The position numbers and the translations under genes were made by a program. Source: Deltaproteobacteria bacterium (lineage in GTDB: Bacteria > UBA10199 > DSSB01). From it: 64,000 nucleotides of DNA. The notes under the pieces were generated by a model. The model ran no database searches, had not been told where the DNA came from, and saw only the letters and a program-made list of their open reading frames with translations. Positions 9,319 to 18,738 of this stretch are shown piece by piece. Each line of letters begins with the position of its first letter. Position 1 is the stretch's first letter. Location of the stretch: assembly GCA_024233625.1 (NCBI GenBank), contig JACKPJ010000001.1, positions 1 to 64,000 on the forward strand, given 5' to 3'.

Positions 9319-9425
9319 CAGAAAATCATTTAATTTTAACTTTCAAAAAAACAAAGATAAGTTTAAGCTAGAATCCGCTACTGCAGAATCTAGGTATAGA
9401 TCTAAAAATTTTATAGGAAGACTTC

Positions 9426-9950
9426 ATGCTTTTAGAAATTGTCAAATTTCCCGACCCTCTCTTGCGGCAAGTTTCTCAATCTGTCGAAGTAGAGGAAATT
9501 CACTCAAAAGAGTTTCAAAGCCTTCTCGAAAATATGTTTGAAACCATGTACACAGCTCCAGGAATTGGTTTAGCTGCCGTCCAAATTGGCGTGCTCAAAC
9601 GCGTGATGGTTTTAGACTTAGGCATTGAGGAAGGCGAAGTCATTGAAAGAGAACCTCGTGTTATCATTAACCCTCAATTTACTCAGCAAGAAGGAAGCAT
9701 AATTTGGGAAGAAGGATGTTTAAGCTGCCCTGAACTGGTTGTCCCCATGAAGCGCTTTCAAAAAATAAGTGTAGAAGGTCTCGACCAAGAAGCAAAACCT
9801 TTTAGCCTTCAAGCAGAAGATCTATTAGCCGTTGCACTTCAACACGAAATTGACCACATGGACGGCAAACTCATTATTGATCAACTCAGCCACCTCAAAA
9901 GATCTCGCTACAAAGACAAAATTCAAAAAGGAAAAATAGCTATACGCTAA
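9426..9950 (+). CDS. def: Peptide deformylase
   Basis: The 174-residue metalloenzyme removes the formyl group from new proteins. All three family motifs are present: GIGLAAVQ (46-53), EGCLSCP with metal ligand Cys98, and QHEIDHMDG with His140, Glu141 and His144. It is followed 21 bp later by fmt, the usual pairing. Confidence 0.97.
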   Translation: MLLEIVKFPDPLLRQVSQSVEVEEIHSKEFQSLLENMFETMYTAPGIGLAAVQIGVLKRVMVLDLGIEEGEVIEREPRVIINPQFTQQEGSIIWEEGCLSCPELVVPMKRFQKISVEGLDQEAKPFSLQAEDLLAVALQHEIDHMDGKLIIDQLSHLKRSRYKDKIQKGKIAIR

Positions 9951-9971
9951 TTTAGGTCTTAATTTGTTTTT

Positions 9972-10913
9972 ATGTTAAAAATGATTTTTATGGGGACGCC
10001 AGAAATAGCGGTCCCTTCTTTAAAATCTCTTCACAAAGCCGGAAACCAAATATTGGCTGTTGTAACTCAACCTGATCAACCCAAAGGTCGGGGACAAATA
10101 CTCAGCCCTCCTCCTGTTAAAGTAGCGGCACAAGAACTTAACCTAAGTATTTGGCAACCTGAAAATATCAAAGATCCCAATTTTCTCGAAAAAATAAAAG
10201 CAAGCCAAGCAGATATCATTTGTGTTGTCGCCTATGGAAAAATTCTTCCTCAAGAAATTTTAGAGTTCCCTTCTCTTGGCTGCATCAACCTACATTTTTC
10301 ATTATTACCAAAATACCGAGGTGCTGCTTGTGTGGCATCTACTCTCATGCATGGCGAGGACGAAAGTGGCGTCACAACTATATTAATGGATGCAGGTTTA
10401 GACACGGGTCCCATTTTAATGCAATGGACAGAAGAAATTTTCCCCCAAGACACTACTGAAACACTGAGTGCTCGTTTATCGGATCTAGGAGCCCAACTTC
10501 TTGTTAAAACCGTCTCAGGTTTAGAAACGGGAAATATCAAACCAGTGAAACAAGATAACGAACAGGCAAGTTATGCACCCCGGCTTAAAAAACAAGCAGG
10601 TGAAATCGACTGGTCAAAGCCTGCTGAGTATTTATTTAATTTATATCGTGGTTTGACTCCGTGGCCTGGTGTTTTCACTTTTTTAAATAAGAAGAGAATT
10701 ATTCTACAAGAACTCTCTTTAGGTCCTAAAGAAAATTTTGGTCAAGAAGCTGAGTTTCGTCTCCAAGAAAAAAAAGGAATACAAGTTCAATGCGGCACAG
10801 GGACTCTATATATAGTTAAGTTAAAACCCGAAGGAAAAAAAATCTTGCATTTTGAAGATTTTATGCGAGGTTTACATCATAAAGCTCAATTAAAATTTGA
10901 TTCTAAAAAATAA
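9972..10913 (+). CDS. fmt: Methionyl-tRNA formyltransferase
   Basis: The 313-residue enzyme formylates initiator Met-tRNA. It has the N-terminal FMGTPEIAVPSL, the folate site motif SLLPKYRGA and a C-terminal OB-fold region. An ATG at 9981 would give the more typical N-terminus MIFMGTP and is an alternative start. Confidence 0.97.
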   Translation: MLKMIFMGTPEIAVPSLKSLHKAGNQILAVVTQPDQPKGRGQILSPPPVKVAAQELNLSIWQPENIKDPNFLEKIKASQADIICVVAYGKILPQEILEFPSLGCINLHFSLLPKYRGAACVASTLMHGEDESGVTTILMDAGLDTGPILMQWTEEIFPQDTTETLSARLSDLGAQLLVKTVSGLETGNIKPVKQDNEQASYAPRLKKQAGEIDWSKPAEYLFNLYRGLTPWPGVFTFLNKKRIILQELSLGPKENFGQEAEFRLQEKKGIQVQCGTGTLYIVKLKPEGKKILHFEDFMRGLHHKAQLKFDSKK

Positions 10914-10938
10914 TTCTTAGCTATGGGTTCCAACAAAA

Positions 10939-11598
10939 ATGTCAAAACTTATTGCAGCCTCTATTTTATCTGCTGATTTTACTCGTCTGGGTGAAGAAAT
11001 CAAAAATGTTGAAGATGCCGGTGCAGACATTATCCACTTCGATGTCATGGATGGTCACTTTGTCCCTAATCTCACCGTGGGACCTATGGTTCTTCGAGCG
11101 GTTCGAAATATTACCCAATTACCTATCGACGCCCACCTGATGGTAGCAAACCCTGATCATGTTTTAGAAGATTATATTTCTGCTGGAGCAAATTATTTAA
11201 GTGTACATGTCGAAGTTTGTCACCATCTTCACCGTACACTGCAAAAAATTAAACAGCTTGGAGCCAAAGCAGGAGTCGCTCTTAACCCCCATACACCAGT
11301 GTCTGCTTTAGCTTATATTTTAGAGGAAGTAGATTTCGTCTTGGTCATGACTGTAAATCCTGGTTTCGGAGGTCAAAGTTTTATTCCTGCCGCTTTTAAA
11401 AAAGTCTCCGAACTCAAAGAAATCCGCCAAAAACATCAAATGAAGTTTTTGATCGAAGTGGATGGCGGCATTAAAGTAGATAATATCGCACAAATATCGC
11501 AGGCAGGAGTCAATATCTTTGTCGCAGGATCAGCCATTTTTAATTCGCAAGATTACTTTCAAACTATTCAAGATATGAAAAAAAATTGTATTAAATAG
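10939..11598 (+). CDS. rpe: Ribulose-phosphate 3-epimerase
   Basis: The 219-residue TIM barrel has the family motifs SILSADFTRL, HFDVMDGHFVPNLT, MTVNPGFGGQ and EVDGGI. It interconverts ribulose 5-phosphate and xylulose 5-phosphate. It follows fmt by 25 bp, probably in the same transcript. Confidence 0.97.
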   Translation: MSKLIAASILSADFTRLGEEIKNVEDAGADIIHFDVMDGHFVPNLTVGPMVLRAVRNITQLPIDAHLMVANPDHVLEDYISAGANYLSVHVEVCHHLHRTLQKIKQLGAKAGVALNPHTPVSALAYILEEVDFVLVMTVNPGFGGQSFIPAAFKKVSELKEIRQKHQMKFLIEVDGGIKVDNIAQISQAGVNIFVAGSAIFNSQDYFQTIQDMKKNCIK

Positions 11599-11654
11599 TT
11601 TATGGCTCCATTAAAAAAGCTCACTTTTAGAGAGTCTTCAAAAAGGCCACTCTA

Positions 11655-12890
11655 TCATCCTTTCACACAGACTACTTGCTTAAGCCGATATAAAATTTCT
11701 ACTAGATCTTCTTGAGCCGCCATCACTTTATCAATAGCTTTATAAGCAGCAGGACTTTCATCAAGTACTTCTAAATCTTTACGACATTCCACACCCGAAG
11801 TTGCCGCAAGGTGCTCATCTAATGAAATTTTTTGTTTTGCTTGATTACGCGACATCACGCGACCCGCTCCATGAGAACAACTTTGAAAACTCTCTGGATG
11901 GCCTTTTCCTCGAACAATAAAAGAACAGGCTCCCATACTTCCCGGAATAATACCCAAGTGCCCTTTTGCAGCACTTACTGCTCCCTTTCGAGTCAGCCAA
12001 ACCTCTTGACCAAAATGCAACTCTTTTTGAACATAATTATGATGACAGTTAACGGCTTGAGTCTCCGTACGAAATTCACGAATACCGCGGGTTTCGCGTA
12101 TCGCTTGAAGGACAGCTGCCATCATCAGCTCTCGGTTAATTCTGGCAAAGTCCTGAGCCCATAAAACCGCCTCGACATAATCATTAAAATATTTCGTTCC
12201 TTCAGAAAAGTAAGCCAGGTTAGCATCCGGAAGATTTTTCAGATGTTGCCGCATATCTTTTTTTGCTAACTCAATAAAATATGTCCCCAAGCGATTTCCA
12301 ATACCTCGCGACCCACTGTGCAACATCACCCAAACTTCTGCATTTTCGTCTAAACAAATTTCGATAAAATGATTGCCCGTGCCTAAGGTCCCAAGGTGCC
12401 GAATATGATTGTTGCGACTTCCTTCCACACGAGGGTGTTTTTCTAAAATACTTTTAAAGCCAGATTCTAGCTGTTCCCAGGCCCTCTTCTGTGGCCGCGG
12501 AACTTCACGCCAAGCCCCTTTATCGCGATAACCACCATGATGCGAACGCCCATGAGGAACCGCTTTTTCGATATTACGGCGTAATTCTTTCAAGTTTTCA
12601 GGTAAATCATCTGCTTTTAAAGAAGTTTTGACAGCCATCATCCCGCAACCAATATCGACCCCCACAGCAGCCGGAATAATGGCTTTCATCGTCGGAATGA
12701 CACTTCCTACTGTCGCACCAATTCCCCAATGTACATCCGGCATCACAGCCAAATGTTTATAAATAAAAGGCATTTTAGCAACATTATAAAGCTGTTCTTT
12801 GGCTTTATCTTCTATTCCAAGCTCACCCACCCATGCCTTAATAGGAACAGCATCAGGTATTTTTAACAATTGATAAGAATTTTTATTCAT
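11655..12890 (-). CDS. rtcB: RtcB-family RNA ligase
   Basis: The 411-residue protein has RtcB hallmarks: MPDVHWGIGATVG, AVGVDIGCGM with the metal-binding Cys, HSGSRGIGN, NCHHNY, and the guanylylated-His region near SHGAGR. RtcB joins 2',3'-cyclic phosphate and 5'-OH RNA ends using GTP and manganese. No RtcA or archease neighbour is visible. It is convergent with rpe. Confidence 0.95.
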   Translation of the reverse strand: MNKNSYQLLKIPDAVPIKAWVGELGIEDKAKEQLYNVAKMPFIYKHLAVMPDVHWGIGATVGSVIPTMKAIIPAAVGVDIGCGMMAVKTSLKADDLPENLKELRRNIEKAVPHGRSHHGGYRDKGAWREVPRPQKRAWEQLESGFKSILEKHPRVEGSRNNHIRHLGTLGTGNHFIEICLDENAEVWVMLHSGSRGIGNRLGTYFIELAKKDMRQHLKNLPDANLAYFSEGTKYFNDYVEAVLWAQDFARINRELMMAAVLQAIRETRGIREFRTETQAVNCHHNYVQKELHFGQEVWLTRKGAVSAAKGHLGIIPGSMGACSFIVRGKGHPESFQSCSHGAGRVMSRNQAKQKISLDEHLAATSGVECRKDLEVLDESPAAYKAIDKVMAAQEDLVEILYRLKQVVCVKG

Positions 12891-13164
12891 CTCTGATTAT
12901 TCCTTCTCTCAATTAAATATATTTGACTCATTTAATAAATGTATTCAACTTGTGCTTTTGGCAATCATCAATCAATAAAAAAGAGCTATATATTAAACCG
13001 TTAATCAATTAATCCTCGCAGATCTTGATTGAGAAGACTTTCTTTAACAACATAAAAATCCTCAATATTTCTATTTAATAATAATCGGCTCTTTACACAT
13101 TTCCTAATCAATCATAAAATAATAGAAGTTATAGTAATTAGGGGTAAGAATTTTTATAAAAAAT

Positions 13165-15189
13165 ATGGAAATATATTCTTTAAAATCTGAAAAAAATAGA
13201 GAAAGCCGAGATATTTTACTTCAGAAGATTCAGCAGCTCAAAGAGCAACTAAGCGATTTAGAAAGAGAAAATCGCATACTTAAAGCAAAACCGTTTTACC
13301 AGATAGAAGGTGATACAGTTAAAGTTCCAGGGGCTTTAAAACCCTTATTTGATCGCGCTCAAGAGCTTGTCAAAAGCTACTTCAAAGGCTTCAAAACAGA
13401 CCCCTCTCGAGGTACCGTCGAAATTAGCGGAGAACGTTATTTACTGATTCGTGCATCCGCACTCTCCTTCGATTTTCTTAAAACATTTCAAGACCTTTAT
13501 GCCGATAGGGGCAATGAAGAAGCATTTCGAATTGGACGTAACTTTCTTTTTGATATCGCTCACGTCATCGGTATGCAAGATGCCAAAAGTTTTATTCAAA
13601 AAATGAATGTGACGGATCCTATTCAAAAACTTTCCGCAGGTCCTGTGCACTTTGCCTTCTCAGGATGGGCATTTGTCAATATTTCTGCTGAAAGTCATCC
13701 TTCTCCAGATGAAAACTTTTATCTAAAATATACGCACCCTTATTCCTTTGAAGCTGCTTCTTGGATTGAGTCCATGCAAAAATCCGATACACCTGTCTGC
13801 ATCATGAATTGTGGTTATTCTTCAGGTTGGTGCGAAGAAAGTTTCGGAATTCCATTAACTGCCGTAGAAGTCTCTTGTCGCGCTAGAGGCGATGAAGAAT
13901 GTAGCTTCATCATGGCACCACCAAACAAGATCAACAAATATCTCAAAAAAGAGGGTACGGTTTCCAAAGGACTTCGCGTCTATAAAAAATATGAAATCCC
14001 GAGTTTTTTCCAAAGAAAAAAGGTCGAGGAGGAACTTAAAAACGCCAAACAACGCGCTGAAGAGTCCGAAAAAATTAAAACTGAATTTCTTGCAAACATG
14101 TCACATGAAATTCGCACTCCCTTAAATGCAATTATGGGATATGTTGATCTTATATTAAAAGATAAGTTAAGCGTTGAGCATCGTGAATATCTCGAAATTG
14201 TCAAGGAAAGTGGAAAAATTCTCCAAACAATTATTAGTGATATTCTGGATATCTCAAAAATTGAGGCTGGACAATTACTTATCGAAAGCGTTCCATTTTC
14301 CCTAAATGAGACTGCAAAAAATATTGCTGCAGCATGTAATGCCTTGCTTGTTCAAAAAACAGACCGTGTTAAATTGACTACAAAATTTAAGCCCACAAGT
14401 GAAATCGATTATATCAAAGGTGACCCAACACGACTTAGACAAATTCTATTTAATCTACTTTCTAATGCAATAAAATTTACTGAGGAAGGCACAATAGAAT
14501 TTGGCTACAAAAAGACTAAAAAGGGTGAATTGACTTTTTATGTCAAAGACACCGGAATTGGAATTTCTCAAGATAAACACGAAAAAATATTTAATTTATT
14601 CGACCAAGCAGATGCTTCCACAACACGAAAATACGGCGGCAGTGGCCTTGGTTTAACGATTACCAAAAAGCTTGTCGAACATATGGGTGGAAAAATTTGG
14701 TTAGAGTCTTCCCCTGGTAAAGGGTCTGCATTTTATTTTAGCGTTCCATTTCAACCTGCAAAAAAAGCAAAAGCTATACAAAATGTGGAAGTCAATCCAG
14801 AAGCTCAAAAAAGCCATAAATTTCATATTCTAGTTGTTGAAGATAACATGGTGAACTTAAAACTCACTGAGCGACTTCTCGAAAAAGCAGGTTATGAAGT
14901 CTCTATCACTGAAAATGGGAAAGCCGCCATAGAAGAGTTTTTGCGTAATAAAGATATTGATTTGATTCTGATGGATATGCAAATGCCCATTATGGACGGA
15001 TTAGAAGCGACTAAAAGAATTCGTAGCCTCGAAGCAAAACAAAAGAAAACACCCATTCCTATCATCGCACTCACTGCAAGTGCCATGAAGAAAGATAAAG
15101 AAAAATGCATGAAGGCAGGATGTGACTATTACCTTACTAAACCAATCATTTACGATCAACTTGCACACGCCTTAGAAAAATTCCTCTAA
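13165..15189 (+). CDS. Hybrid sensor histidine kinase with V4R/XylR_N-type sensor and receiver
   Basis: The 674-residue cytoplasmic protein lacks membrane segments. Order: a coiled coil (about 15-42); a V4R/XylR_N-like ligand domain (about 50-255), recognisable by YSSGWCEESFGIP and the Cys pair in SCRARGDEECSF; a second coiled coil (285-306); HisKA with His314 in [10 protein letters not shown]; HATPase (about 415-530, N box NLLSNAIKF, G boxes DTGIGI and GGSGLGL); and a receiver (553-674) with phosphoacceptor Asp604 and Lys659. V4R domains bind small hydrophobic molecules in XylR/DmpR-type regulators, so an aromatic or lipid ligand is plausible. No partner regulator is adjacent. Confidence 0.9.
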   Translation: MEIYSLKSEKNRESRDILLQKIQQLKEQLSDLERENRILKAKPFYQIEGDTVKVPGALKPLFDRAQELVKSYFKGFKTDPSRGTVEISGERYLLIRASALSFDFLKTFQDLYADRGNEEAFRIGRNFLFDIAHVIGMQDAKSFIQKMNVTDPIQKLSAGPVHFAFSGWAFVNISAESHPSPDENFYLKYTHPYSFEAASWIESMQKSDTPVCIMNCGYSSGWCEESFGIPLTAVEVSCRARGDEECSFIMAPPNKINKYLKKEGTVSKGLRVYKKYEIPSFFQRKKVEEELKNAKQRAEESEKIKTEFLANMSHEIRTPLNAIMGYVDLILKDKLSVEHREYLEIVKESGKILQTIISDILDISKIEAGQLLIESVPFSLNETAKNIAAACNALLVQKTDRVKLTTKFKPTSEIDYIKGDPTRLRQILFNLLSNAIKFTEEGTIEFGYKKTKKGELTFYVKDTGIGISQDKHEKIFNLFDQADASTTRKYGGSGLGLTITKKLVEHMGGKIWLESSPGKGSAFYFSVPFQPAKKAKAIQNVEVNPEAQKSHKFHILVVEDNMVNLKLTERLLEKAGYEVSITENGKAAIEEFLRNKDIDLILMDMQMPIMDGLEATKRIRSLEAKQKKTPIPIIALTASAMKKDKEKCMKAGCDYYLTKPIIYDQLAHALEKFL

Positions 15190-15419
15190 CAAAACTAAAC
15201 TCACAATAGGAAAATCGAAATAGTCCAAATTTTAATATAAAATTAAGAACTAGACCCTACTGATAATTCTAAAATTTCTCTTTATCACTTGAAAGTACTA
15301 TGATATTAATTACATAATTAATGATTTTTCTTACCCATATAAAAAACTATGCACTCCACAATAGTTATTTAAGGCATTCGTTCTTAAAACTTCTAATTAA
15401 ATCTACCTATGGAGGGACT

Positions 15420-17198
15420 ATGAAATTCTTTTACAAATCTGGACTAATCCTAGCAAGCCTAGGGGTTGCTTCTCTAGCTCATGCAGCCACACTAACTGTT
15501 AATGAGCCTGATGATGCATTATCTGACGGCATATGTGATGTTTCGTGTACTTTACGTGACGCTGTTGAGGTTGCTAATAATAATGCTGATACCGACAATA
15601 CGATTACGTTTTCTGAATCAGGGACTTATTTTGTCAGTCTTGAAGGCGCTGGAGAAGATAACAATGCTGAAGGTGATTTAGACATTCTGAATAAACTTCA
15701 AAATGGAGAAATCAAAAATTTAACTATCACTGGAGCTGGAATTGAACCCGTTATCATTGATGGCTCAGGTTCAGGTGACCGAGTTATTCATGTCGTACAG
15801 CCTGATTTACAGGAACAACTTGTCAATGTCTCTATCGAAAATGTCACCATCACTGGAGGTAATGCCGGTGATGACAGAGGAGGAGCTATTTACTTTGAAG
15901 GTGGTTTTAATGAAAATTTTGATGTCAACACCCTCACAATTGCCCAAACTCATATTGTGGGCAATCAAGCAGCCTTCGGTGGCGGTGTTTTTGTCGATGG
16001 AGAAATTAATCCCGGTCAAACTCCAGTGACTATTAATAATAGTACATTCTCTGAAAATAGAGCTTTTGATAATGGTGGTGGCTTCTATGTCTCTAATGGC
16101 ATTGCAGCTATTAACAACTCAACCTTCTTTAATAACGAAGCAACTAACAATGGCGGGGCAATTTTTGCAACCAATCAGGAAGCTGTGGCTACACTTGGTA
16201 TTAATAGTTCAACTATTTTTGCGAATATTGCAAACCAAGGTGCCGGACTTGCTGTTGAGGTGATTGAAGAAAATATCAATTTCGCTTTCGCCAATACTAT
16301 TTTAGCAGGCAACATCTCGAATGCGAGTGGCCCTAACTGTTTTATCATTGGGGATAACATACCTACTATGCAATCGGATGATTATAATATTTTTGGCGAG
16401 TTAGACTCTGGAGATTGTCCTCTCACTCCTGCAGCTCATGATATCTCTGCAGACGATCAAAACGATAGCATTGTCGAAAACGCTCTTGCCGACAATGGTG
16501 GTCCGACTCCTACGCTTGCACTCACTCCTGACAGCATTGCGATTGACCAAGCTAATCCTGAAGGCTGTGATGATGTCGATGGAAATGAACTCACTTCCGA
16601 TCAAAGAGTCACTTTCGCTCGTGTCGTAGGTGCTGCTTGTGATGTGGGTGCCTTCGAAGCAGATTGGGCCAATATCGTTTCTAACAAAACTGCCAGTGCC
16701 AGTGATGTTGAAATCGGAGATAGTTTTAGCTATACCATTACAGTTACCAATGAAGGTCCTAACAATGCCACTAATATTCAAGTTGTGGACAACCTCCCTG
16801 TTGAAGTCGAGTTTGTCTCGGTGACTCCTGATGACATCTGCAGTCACCTCAACGGAGTAGTCACCTGCAATATTCCTTCATTAAATAATGGAGAATCTAT
16901 CGAAATTACAATCCAAGTCATTGCAGTTGCTGAAGGCAATAACGTCATCAATAACGTCACTGTCACAGCTGAGGAAGACGATCCTCTCCCTGAAGACAAT
17001 GACTCCTCTGCTGAGGTCAAAATTAATCCTCTCCCTGAAGAGCCTGCTCCTGCCGGGGTTCTTGAAGGTAGTGGAGAACTCTTTAGTGGTTGTTCTTTAA
17101 ACACAAATGCAAATGCAGTCGGAGGATTGAGTGTCTTCGCTGTCATGATTCTCGTCGGTGCTGCCTACAGCTTTCTTAAAAGACGTAAATCTTTCTAA
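15420..17198 (+). CDS. Exported beta-helix protein with CSLREA-type start, DUF11 domain and Cys C-terminal anchor
   Basis: ATG 15420 is preceded by GGAGGG; the longer upstream frame has no ribosome site. The 592-residue product has a signal peptide (cleaved near SLAHA), a CSLREA-like segment (ICDVSCTLRDAVEVANNN), a right-handed beta-helix with repeated NNSTF/GGA turns, a DUF11-type domain (about 450-545) and a C-terminal GCSLNT motif, hydrophobic helix and KRRKSF tail. The tail is a tripartite sorting signal shared with the protein ending at 24805. Surface attachment or processing at the Cys is inferred. The function is probably adhesion or structural. Confidence 0.85.
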   Translation: MKFFYKSGLILASLGVASLAHAATLTVNEPDDALSDGICDVSCTLRDAVEVANNNADTDNTITFSESGTYFVSLEGAGEDNNAEGDLDILNKLQNGEIKNLTITGAGIEPVIIDGSGSGDRVIHVVQPDLQEQLVNVSIENVTITGGNAGDDRGGAIYFEGGFNENFDVNTLTIAQTHIVGNQAAFGGGVFVDGEINPGQTPVTINNSTFSENRAFDNGGGFYVSNGIAAINNSTFFNNEATNNGGAIFATNQEAVATLGINSSTIFANIANQGAGLAVEVIEENINFAFANTILAGNISNASGPNCFIIGDNIPTMQSDDYNIFGELDSGDCPLTPAAHDISADDQNDSIVENALADNGGPTPTLALTPDSIAIDQANPEGCDDVDGNELTSDQRVTFARVVGAACDVGAFEADWANIVSNKTASASDVEIGDSFSYTITVTNEGPNNATNIQVVDNLPVEVEFVSVTPDDICSHLNGVVTCNIPSLNNGESIEITIQVIAVAEGNNVINNVTVTAEEDDPLPEDNDSSAEVKINPLPEEPAPAGVLEGSGELFSGCSLNTNANAVGGLSVFAVMILVGAAYSFLKRRKSF

Positions 17199-17230
17199 AA
17201 GAGAATCTAACAAATAGATGCATGTTTTTC

Positions 17231-17259
17231 CAAGCGCCCTAGAAGGGCGCTTTTTTTTT
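17231..17259 (+). terminator. Rho-independent terminator after the beta-helix protein
   Basis: AAGCGCCCT and AGGGCGCTT form a perfect 9-bp stem with a 3-nt loop, followed by T8. Confidence 0.92.
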
Positions 17260-17378
17260 ACCTATTCAGAAAACATGAGTTAATGATTCAGAAAATAATT
17301 CGATATTTTTTCCACACTGAAGTAAATCACAAAAATATTTCTATCCCATCTTATTGTTGAGGAAGCTATTGCGAATGG

Positions 17379-18437
17379 CTATCTAGCTTGCAACAAATAA
17401 TGCGAAACAATCCATTGGCGGCCGTGATCAAATCCCCAAACTTCAGCACAAGCCATGAAAAAAACCCGCCAATACACCCACCATTTTTTAGCTTCTTTGG
17501 ACCCATAAAATTGGTGGAAGAGTTGCTGAATGGGTTCTTTATAACCATCCATTTTTTTCAGCCATGCCTCTGCTGTTTTTTGATAATGCTTTCCATCGAG
17601 CTGCCAATGCTTTTTTAACTTCAAATTATCCTGAAAATAAAGCGGCAAATCATCTGAAGGCATCATCCCTCCTGTAAAGAAGTGGCGCGCCATCCAGTCT
17701 TCTTTCCCTTCGACTTCAAAAGGATAGGCAAAACGCTGATGAGAAAAAATATGCATAAAAAACAGTGCATCTTTTTTAAGAAAATTCGCTATCTTTCGAA
17801 ACATCTCTTTCCAATTCCGCATATGCTCAAACATTTCGATAGATATAACACGATCAAATTTTTCATCAGTTTCAAAAATATTCATATCTGCAGTCTCAAT
17901 ATGAATATTTTTAAGCTTAAACTCTTTTTGTTTATTTTCGATATAAGCTTTCTGGAGTCGTGAATTACTCACTGCCGTGATATGGCTTTTAGGATACATT
18001 TGTGCTAGATGAAGTGTCAAAGAGCCCCAACCACAACCTAATTCAAGAATTTTTTGACCGTTCTTTAACTGCGCTCTTTCACAATAAAGTTCTAACATAG
18101 ATTCTTCAGCTTCATCGAGTGCCGTCACACCCTTTGGCCAATGAGCGCAGGAATATTTACAATGCTTACCTAAGACCATTTCAAAAAAGGCAACCGGTAA
18201 TTCATAGTGTTGTAGGTTAGCTTCATCTGTTGAATAAGCAATAGGAGCCTTTTTCATATGTTCGATAAAAGCACTTTTTCTTTCTTGCTGAGCTTCTGGA
18301 CCACCCTCGGACTCTTCAGCCAAACGAATAGCTATCATGCGACGGATGGACTCCCGTAAAACGAAATCCGGAAGTAATCCACGGTCTAATAATTCTAGCC
18401 CGATAGGATAAATAGTTTGAAAAGTTTGGTTTAACAT
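17379..18437 (-). CDS. Cyclopropane-fatty-acyl-phospholipid synthase-like SAM methyltransferase
   Basis: Start 18437 is chosen because AGGGGG lies 6 nt upstream; a second in-frame ATG at 18455 has no ribosome site. The 352-residue protein has the SAM motif ILELGCGWGSLTLHLA, the acidic strand end NIHIETAD, and VISIEMFEHMRNW, as in CFA/mycolic acid synthases and related S-adenosylmethionine methyltransferases. The N-terminus (ELLDRGLLPDFVLRESIRRMIAIRL) matches the shorter CFA-like group, often annotated generically, so the acceptor is uncertain: a membrane lipid is likely. Confidence 0.82.
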   Translation of the reverse strand: MLNQTFQTIYPIGLELLDRGLLPDFVLRESIRRMIAIRLAEESEGGPEAQQERKSAFIEHMKKAPIAYSTDEANLQHYELPVAFFEMVLGKHCKYSCAHWPKGVTALDEAEESMLELYCERAQLKNGQKILELGCGWGSLTLHLAQMYPKSHITAVSNSRLQKAYIENKQKEFKLKNIHIETADMNIFETDEKFDRVISIEMFEHMRNWKEMFRKIANFLKKDALFFMHIFSHQRFAYPFEVEGKEDWMARHFFTGGMMPSDDLPLYFQDNLKLKKHWQLDGKHYQKTAEAWLKKMDGYKEPIQQLFHQFYGSKEAKKWWVYWRVFFMACAEVWGFDHGRQWIVSHYLLQAR

Positions 18438-18531
18438 AAACTGCCCCCTATTCATTCACCGATATCAATCTTCACAACTAAAAATTGTTTTTAAAAAACT
18501 ATACTTGATTAAAAATCCCTATTTCTTATTT

Positions 18532-18557
18532 GGATCCCCGCCGTCGCAGGGATGACA
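18532..18557. repeat. Imperfect palindromic repeat of the widespread GGATCCCCGC...GGGATGACA type
   Basis: ATCCCCGC (18534-18541) pairs with GCAGGGAT (18546-18553) at 7 of 8 positions around a CGTC loop, and the element ends in GATGACA. It resembles extragenic palindromes that are common in many proteobacterial genomes. Only one copy is visible here, and it is GC-rich against an AT-rich background. Confidence 0.5.
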
Positions 18558-18720
18558 TGTTCATCTTATTTAAGAGTTAAACTACCATACAATTTACATT
18601 CAGTATGTAATTTTAATAACAAAACTTAGCACTTGCAGTTCTTATTTCTACAAATTAAAAAACCATTTTCTCAATAAAAATCGTTCCCGTTTTCAGAAGA
18701 TTACTCAAAAAAAGCCAAAA

Positions 18721-18738
18721 ATCACCCGAATGGGTGAT
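18721..18738. repeat. Inverted repeat ATCACCC-N4-GGGTGAT
   Basis: A perfect 7-bp inverted repeat spans the first possible start codon of the downstream regulator. A near-copy with the same arms lies at 35674-35690. It may be an operator or RNA hairpin. Confidence 0.45.

Noticed and set aside
16401..16847. 148-residue minus-strand frame inside the beta-helix gene
   Set aside because: It is antisense to a well-supported gene, with no ribosome site and no recognisable motif.
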